A stretch of DNA of 64,000 nt, from contig DTTX01000026.1 in NCBI GenBank assembly GCA_012964435.1, positions 119,618-183,617 on the forward strand, given 5' to 3'. Made by a program: the position numbers and the translations under genes. This DNA is from Mesonia sp. Lineage in GTDB: Bacteria; Bacteroidota; Bacteroidia; Flavobacteriales; Flavobacteriaceae. The notes beneath the pieces are model-generated. The model did no database searches, was not told where the DNA came from, and saw nothing but the letters and a program-made list of their open reading frames with translations. Within the stretch, counting starts at the first letter, position 1. Each line of letters begins with the position of its first letter. Shown here piece after piece: positions 62,185 to 64,000 of the stretch.

Positions 62185-62739
62185 ATGAGTACTAAAAAAT
62201 TTGAAATTCACGACAAAGAGACTGCTATAGACGAGAGCAAAAAATTGTTAGAAAACTCTGAGAATAGCTTTGGTTATATACCAAATCTTCATGGAGTTTT
62301 AGCAGAAGCTCCAGGTTTATTAAAAGCTTATCAAGAGCTGCACGCCTTGTTTTTAGATTCTTCATTTAATAAAGATGAAATCACAGTAGTTTGGCAAACA
62401 ATTAACGTAGAACACGAATGTCATTATTGCGTTCCTGCTCATACTGCGATTGCGAAAGCTATGAAGGTAGACGACGAAATAACAGAAGCACTGAGAAATA
62501 AATCTAAATTACCAACAGATAAGCTACAAGTATTACACGAAACCACTTTAGCTTTAACCAAGCAAAGAGGTAACATTTCTGAAGATGAAACGGCAAAATT
62601 CTATAATGCCGGTTTTACACAGCGTCAGCTTTTAGAGATTGTATTAGCACTTTCTCAAAAAGTAATTAGTAATTACACAAATCACATCGCTAATACACCA
62701 ATAGATAAGGCTTTTGAAAAATTTGAGTGGAAAGCTTAA
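62185..62739 (+). CDS. Carboxymuconolactone decarboxylase (AhpD-like) family protein
   Basis: A 184-residue all-helical protein of the AhpD/CMD group. The redox motif CxxC followed by His is present in VEHECHYCVPAHTAIAKAM, which points to an alkylhydroperoxidase-like thiol activity rather than a decarboxylase. The preceding NSFGYIPNLHGVLAEAP is typical of the peroxidase-related subgroup. A TTG three codons earlier is possible but the ATG at 62185 is preferred. It is regulated by the TetR gene before it, as shown by matching operators. Confidence 0.88.
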   Translation: MSTKKFEIHDKETAIDESKKLLENSENSFGYIPNLHGVLAEAPGLLKAYQELHALFLDSSFNKDEITVVWQTINVEHECHYCVPAHTAIAKAMKVDDEITEALRNKSKLPTDKLQVLHETTLALTKQRGNISEDETAKFYNAGFTQRQLLEIVLALSQKVISNYTNHIANTPIDKAFEKFEWKA

Positions 62740-62754
62740 TTAAGCCTCTTTAAA

Positions 62755-62800
62755 TCAATAAAGCCTGAAATTAAACGATATTAATTTCAGGCTTTATTGA
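62755..62800. terminator. Bidirectional terminator between the CMD gene and lspA
   Basis: A perfect 20-bp stem (62755-62774 with 62781-62800; core AAAGCCTGAAATTAA) and a 6-base loop between two convergent genes. It has A/T-rich ends on both sides, so it can stop transcription from either direction. Confidence 0.9.
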
Positions 62801-62821
62801 TATTTCTAACTAATTATATGT

Positions 62822-63421
62822 TTATTCCTTCGGAAATGCTTTTTTATTAAAAATGATTAATAGCGCTACTCCAACAGTAATTGCAGAATCGGCAATATTA
62901 AATACAGGTTCAAAAAACGTAAAATACTGTCCGCCCCAACCAGGAATCCAATCTGGCAGGTAACCACTCCAAAGCGGGAAGTAAAGCATATCGACTACTT
63001 TACCGTGAAATAACGTACCGTAACCACCGGCTTCCGGTAAGAAAGTCGCCAATTGGCCGTGACTATCGTCAAATAAAATTCCGTAGAAAACCGAGTCGAT
63101 AATATTACCAAAAGCTCCGGCAAAAATTAAAGCAACTGCCGAAACCAAAATAGCCGAACCTTTTTTTCTAACCGAATCCCACAACCAATAACCAATACCA
63201 CAAATGGCCACTAATCTAAAAAGGGTAAGAATTAATTTACCGTATTGCCCAGGAATTTTGGCTCCCCAAGCCATTCCTTCATTTTCTACAAATAAAATTC
63301 TAAACCAGTCAAAAACCTTAACTTCTTCACCTAAAACAAAATGTGTTTTAATATAGATTTTTGAAATTTGATCGATAAGAAGGATCAATATGATAAAAAG
63401 TGTAGCTTTCTTTAACGACAT
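62822..63421 (-). CDS. lspA: Lipoprotein signal peptidase
   Basis: A 199-residue inner-membrane aspartyl protease that removes signal peptides from prolipoproteins. Four membrane segments are seen, with the catalytic Asp pair in FGNIIDSVFYG and FNIADSAITVG and the start LIDQISKIYIKTHF. It is longer than E. coli LspA by an inserted loop (about 110-150), which is usual in Bacteroidota. The window has at least four lipoproteins that would need it. It ends at the terminator shared with the CMD gene. Confidence 0.95.
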   Translation of the reverse strand: MSLKKATLFIILILLIDQISKIYIKTHFVLGEEVKVFDWFRILFVENEGMAWGAKIPGQYGKLILTLFRLVAICGIGYWLWDSVRKKGSAILVSAVALIFAGAFGNIIDSVFYGILFDDSHGQLATFLPEAGGYGTLFHGKVVDMLYFPLWSGYLPDWIPGWGGQYFTFFEPVFNIADSAITVGVALLIIFNKKAFPKE

Positions 63422-63453
63422 TTACATTGCTTTTGGCGGTAAAAATACATTTT

Positions 63454-64000
63454 TTATTGAGTTTTCGTAACCAGAATACTTCCATAAATCGATTTCACTT
63501 CAATTAACTTACCAAAATCAAGTTCGTGATCAATTTCAACCTTACCGTGATTGCTTGACGCTGTAACTTTAGCTTGGGTAGTTTGTATAGAAACATCTCC
63601 CGTAAAGGTATTGACTAAAGCTTTTCCTGTAAATGAAGTAAGTTGGCAAGCCCCCGATTTTAATTCAGCTTCAAAAAAATTAAAAATTCCTTTGGCTTGC
63701 ACATTGGCGATGTTAGAAATAATGGTGAGTTGCAAACTTTCCGGAATGATCAATTTCAAATTCACAGCATACACTTTATGCGCACTTAATTTATCGTAAC
63801 CACTCGTTAAAATTTCTTTGTAGGTTGAAGTGATTTGCAAATGGTTAAGATCGCGTTCTACCGAAAGGGCGATATCGTTAAAATATTCGCCTTCAGAAAT
63901 GGTAAATAGTTGAATATTTTTTGCGGAAGTTTTAGTTTCGACTTCAATTTTAAAAACCTCATCGGCTTGTAGCTGAATAACTTCAATTCCTGAAGCGTCG
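63454..64000 (-). CDS. DUF4097/DUF2807-like beta-helix protein, 5' end outside the window
   Basis: The frame is open to base 63999 without a start codon, so the N-terminus is missing; 181 residues are visible. They form short beta-repeats, for example LIIPESLQLTIISNIANVQ and VNTFTGDVSIQT, as in the putative adhesin/DUF4097-like and DUF2807 families. A TTG within it at 63840 is not the start, because the pattern continues upstream (for example ISEGEYFNDIALSV). It precedes lspA by 32 bases. The function is not known. Confidence 0.7.
   Translation of the reverse strand, partial: DASGIEVIQLQADEVFKIEVETKTSAKNIQLFTISEGEYFNDIALSVERDLNHLQITSTYKEILTSGYDKLSAHKVYAVNLKLIIPESLQLTIISNIANVQAKGIFNFFEAELKSGACQLTSFTGKALVNTFTGDVSIQTTQAKVTASSNHGKVEIDHELDFGKLIEVKSIYGSILVTKTQ

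Noticed and set aside
1-64000. Search by eye for tRNA, rRNA, CRISPR arrays, insertion sequences and prophage
   Set aside because: No T-loop-like motif outside genes, no regular spaced repeats, no transposase or integrase product and no inverted-repeat-bounded element was found.

Overview
This window is core-genome DNA of a low-GC member of the Bacteroidota, most likely the family Flavobacteriaceae (Gramella/Mesonia/Salegentibacter-like; the genus cannot be fixed from here). The evidence is the gliding genes gldD and gldE, two TonB receptors with carboxypeptidase-regulatory-like N-termini, lipoproteins with acidic residues after the lipobox cysteine, Bacteroidota -7 elements (TAnnTTTG) in front of many genes, almost no Shine-Dalgarno sequences, and a mutY-ssb-gldE-gldD block divergent from HU-rng. 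I found no rRNA, tRNA, CRISPR array, insertion sequence or prophage.

Layout. 1-2.2 kb: the end of a hybrid sensor kinase (receiver plus Hpt), overlapping tail to tail with an NtrC-type sigma-54 activator. 2.7-7.0 kb: arfB and a DUF4301 gene, then a PPTase-GGGPS-pnuC operon. 7.0-11.6 kb: ahcY, then nrdB-nrdA. 11.7-12.5 kb: rplU-rpmA. 13.2-16.7 kb: a catalytic and a non-catalytic M16 peptidase. 16.7-23.9 kb: an EamA transporter, mutY-ssb-gldE-gldD, HU, a 29-residue basic protein that is easily missed, rng and recX. 24-28.9 kb: a probable iron/siderophore operon (TonB receptor, DUF4374 lipoprotein, PepSY protein) with repeated operator-like sites. 29-41.7 kb: bioB plus a cupin-like gene, a ketoacyl synthase, and one long apparent transcription unit mnhABCDEFG-bioF-DUF2007-bioD-bioA. 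41.8-43 kb: a DUF2975/XRE pair and a small b-cytochrome-like protein. 43-49.7 kb: a TonB receptor with a repeat-containing surface lipoprotein, an M23 peptidase and a DUF3108 protein. 50-52.8 kb: the homogentisate branch of tyrosine catabolism. 53-58.5 kb: an LLM oxidoreductase, then uvrC, a PlpD-like patatin and a DUF2809 gene. 58.6-61.5 kb: a rimB-rimK-AstE-like gene set and 5-FTHF cyclo-ligase. 61.5-62.7 kb: a TetR regulator and an AhpD/CMD-like target with matching operators. 62.8-64 kb: lspA and a gene cut by the window end.

How it fits together. Most of the window is housekeeping: nucleotide reduction, DNA repair, ribosome parts and rescue, biotin, NAD precursor and SAM-cycle metabolism, cation/proton exchange and envelope work. 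No clearly new multi-gene defence or mobile system is visible. The most interesting items are regulatory or family-level: an RNR without an ATP-cone in either subunit, a biotin cluster lacking recognisable bioC/bioH but next to an odd ketoacyl synthase, paired TetR operators, repeated TTTAGATTAATT sites at the iron operon, probable leaderless promoters for uvrC, rimB and recX, several structured intergenic elements, and a surface lipoprotein built from four copies of an unnamed module. Several starts were moved because the longer frame would begin inside a promoter element.
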